This document shows, one piece after another, positions 6,079 to 6,529 of a stretch of 6,529 nt of DNA (positions within the stretch are counted from its first letter, which is position 1; every line of letters begins with the position of its first letter). The notes beneath the pieces were generated by a model. It did no database searches, had not been told where the DNA came from, and was given only the letters and a program-made list of their open reading frames with translations. Source of the DNA: an uncultured Ruaniaceae bacterium (GTDB taxonomy: Bacteria > Actinomycetota > Actinomycetes > Actinomycetales > Beutenbergiaceae); assembly GCA_947251855.1 (NCBI GenBank), contig CAMXUZ010000005.1:1-6529 (forward strand). The letters are read 5' to 3'. A program made the translations under genes and the position numbers.

Positions 6079-6529
6079 AAGTTACGGGTCTGATCGTCCC
6101 CGTCACCCTATCCGATCGGCTCGCCCGCGGCAGGATCGCCCAAGCGACGTGGGTCCAGCCTCCGAAGGCAGATTCTGGTTTGGAGCGGTTCCACAGGCCC
6201 GCCCAGCTGCGCCTGAATACCCGGCCGCTGGCGGGTTCGTAGATGCGGGCGTGGTCGCTCGCGGGGGCGGAGACGACGGCCGATGGGGGCAGGAGCAGGA
6301 CCACGTGCCGCGGCACGGCGCGGGCCAGTCCGCCCGAGGTGTTCCCGCCGGCGTAGAGCGGAACGGGGATCCCGGCGGCCGTCGCCCGCTGGAGCGCGCC
6401 GGTGAGCACCTCGGTGAGCGCGGCGTTGCGGTCATCGACGGGCATGTGCTCATAGGCGACGCGGGGCACGCGTAGTTCCCGGGCTAGGCCCCACGGCGGG
6501 GTGCCGAGCGGTGCGGGCCAATTCAGCCC
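6077..6529 (-). CDS. C-terminal part of an unidentified protein, possibly C39/papain-like fold (partial)
   Basis: The frame is open from the right edge to TGA at 6079-6077, giving 150 visible residues; the start lies outside the window. A GTG at 6469 is an internal possibility, but coding potential continues upstream of it (GLNWPAPLGTPPWG and onward). I do not recognise the family with confidence. The order of elements is a helix (NAALTEVLTGALQRATAAG), then IPVPLYAGG, then PRHVVLLLP, then ARIYEPASGRVFR, then WTHVAWAILPR. This resembles the second half of C39/papain-like peptidases, where a helix and a 'G-P-V' strand precede a His strand (H-V-V) and a D-P-x-x-G turn; here Glu replaces the Asp. 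If so, the catalytic Cys would lie to the right of the window. The final 15 or so residues are basic and look disordered. It is followed after nine bases by the acyltransferase gene, suggesting shared expression, perhaps for a cell-envelope function. Confidence 0.6.
   Translation of the reverse strand, partial: GLNWPAPLGTPPWGLARELRVPRVAYEHMPVDDRNAALTEVLTGALQRATAAGIPVPLYAGGNTSGGLARAVPRHVVLLLPPSAVVSAPASDHARIYEPASGRVFRRSWAGLWNRSKPESAFGGWTHVAWAILPRASRSDRVTGTIRPVT

Noticed and set aside
6105..6110. TAGGGT on the minus strand as a promoter -10 for the acyltransferase gene
   Set aside because: It fits TAnnnT but lies inside the 3' end of the upstream coding region with no supporting -35 element. 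The nine-base gap and overlapping ribosome binding site favour co-transcription.
5639..6475. A 278-codon open frame on the plus strand opposite the acyltransferase and its upstream gene
   Set aside because: The acyltransferase on the other strand has clear membrane segments and family motifs, whereas this frame is charged and repetitive and spans two genes and their junction.

Overview
The window looks like chromosome of a high-GC actinobacterium. Third codon positions are strongly G/C-rich throughout. The threonine ammonia-lyase is the short, single-ACT type found in corynebacteria and relatives, deoC is the long form, and two genes start a few bases downstream of a TAnnnT -10 element with no usable ribosome binding site, which is typical of leaderless actinobacterial transcripts. 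I cannot name a genus. I saw no RNA genes, insertion sequences, CRISPR arrays or att sites.

Layout, left to right. (1) The 3' end of an unidentified + strand gene (2-139). (2) ilvA (174-1460), the first committed step of isoleucine synthesis, probably leaderless. (3) A 214-base intergenic region (1461-1674). It starts with a 20-bp tandem duplication that includes the ilvA stop codon, then holds several small inverted repeats and the deoC promoter. (4) A tight three-gene + strand operon: long-form deoC (1675-2709), a complete NAD(P)-type aldehyde dehydrogenase (2720-4159) and a short aldehyde-dehydrogenase-like protein (4156-5007) that starts inside the stop codon of the gene before it. (5) A convergent minus-strand pair: an acyltransferase-3 family membrane protein (4967-6067), whose 3' end overlaps the short ALDH gene by 41 bases, and upstream of it an incomplete gene (6077-6529) that may be the C-terminal half of a papain/C39-like peptidase fold.

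The deoC operon makes metabolic sense. DeoC splits 2-deoxyribose-5-phosphate into glyceraldehyde-3-phosphate and acetaldehyde, and an aldehyde dehydrogenase made from the same mRNA could oxidise the toxic acetaldehyde to acetate.

The most interesting point is the third gene. It keeps the N-terminal coenzyme-domain half of an ALDH and the extreme C-terminal strand (FTETKTVW), but lacks the whole catalytic domain, the oxyanion Asn and the coenzyme-binding Lys. The complete ALDH next to it has all catalytic residues but stops just before that same C-terminal strand, and its last residues are encoded by the ribosome binding site of the next gene. The two proteins therefore look complementary, and I suggest they form a mixed complex in which the pseudoenzyme supplies the oligomerisation strand.
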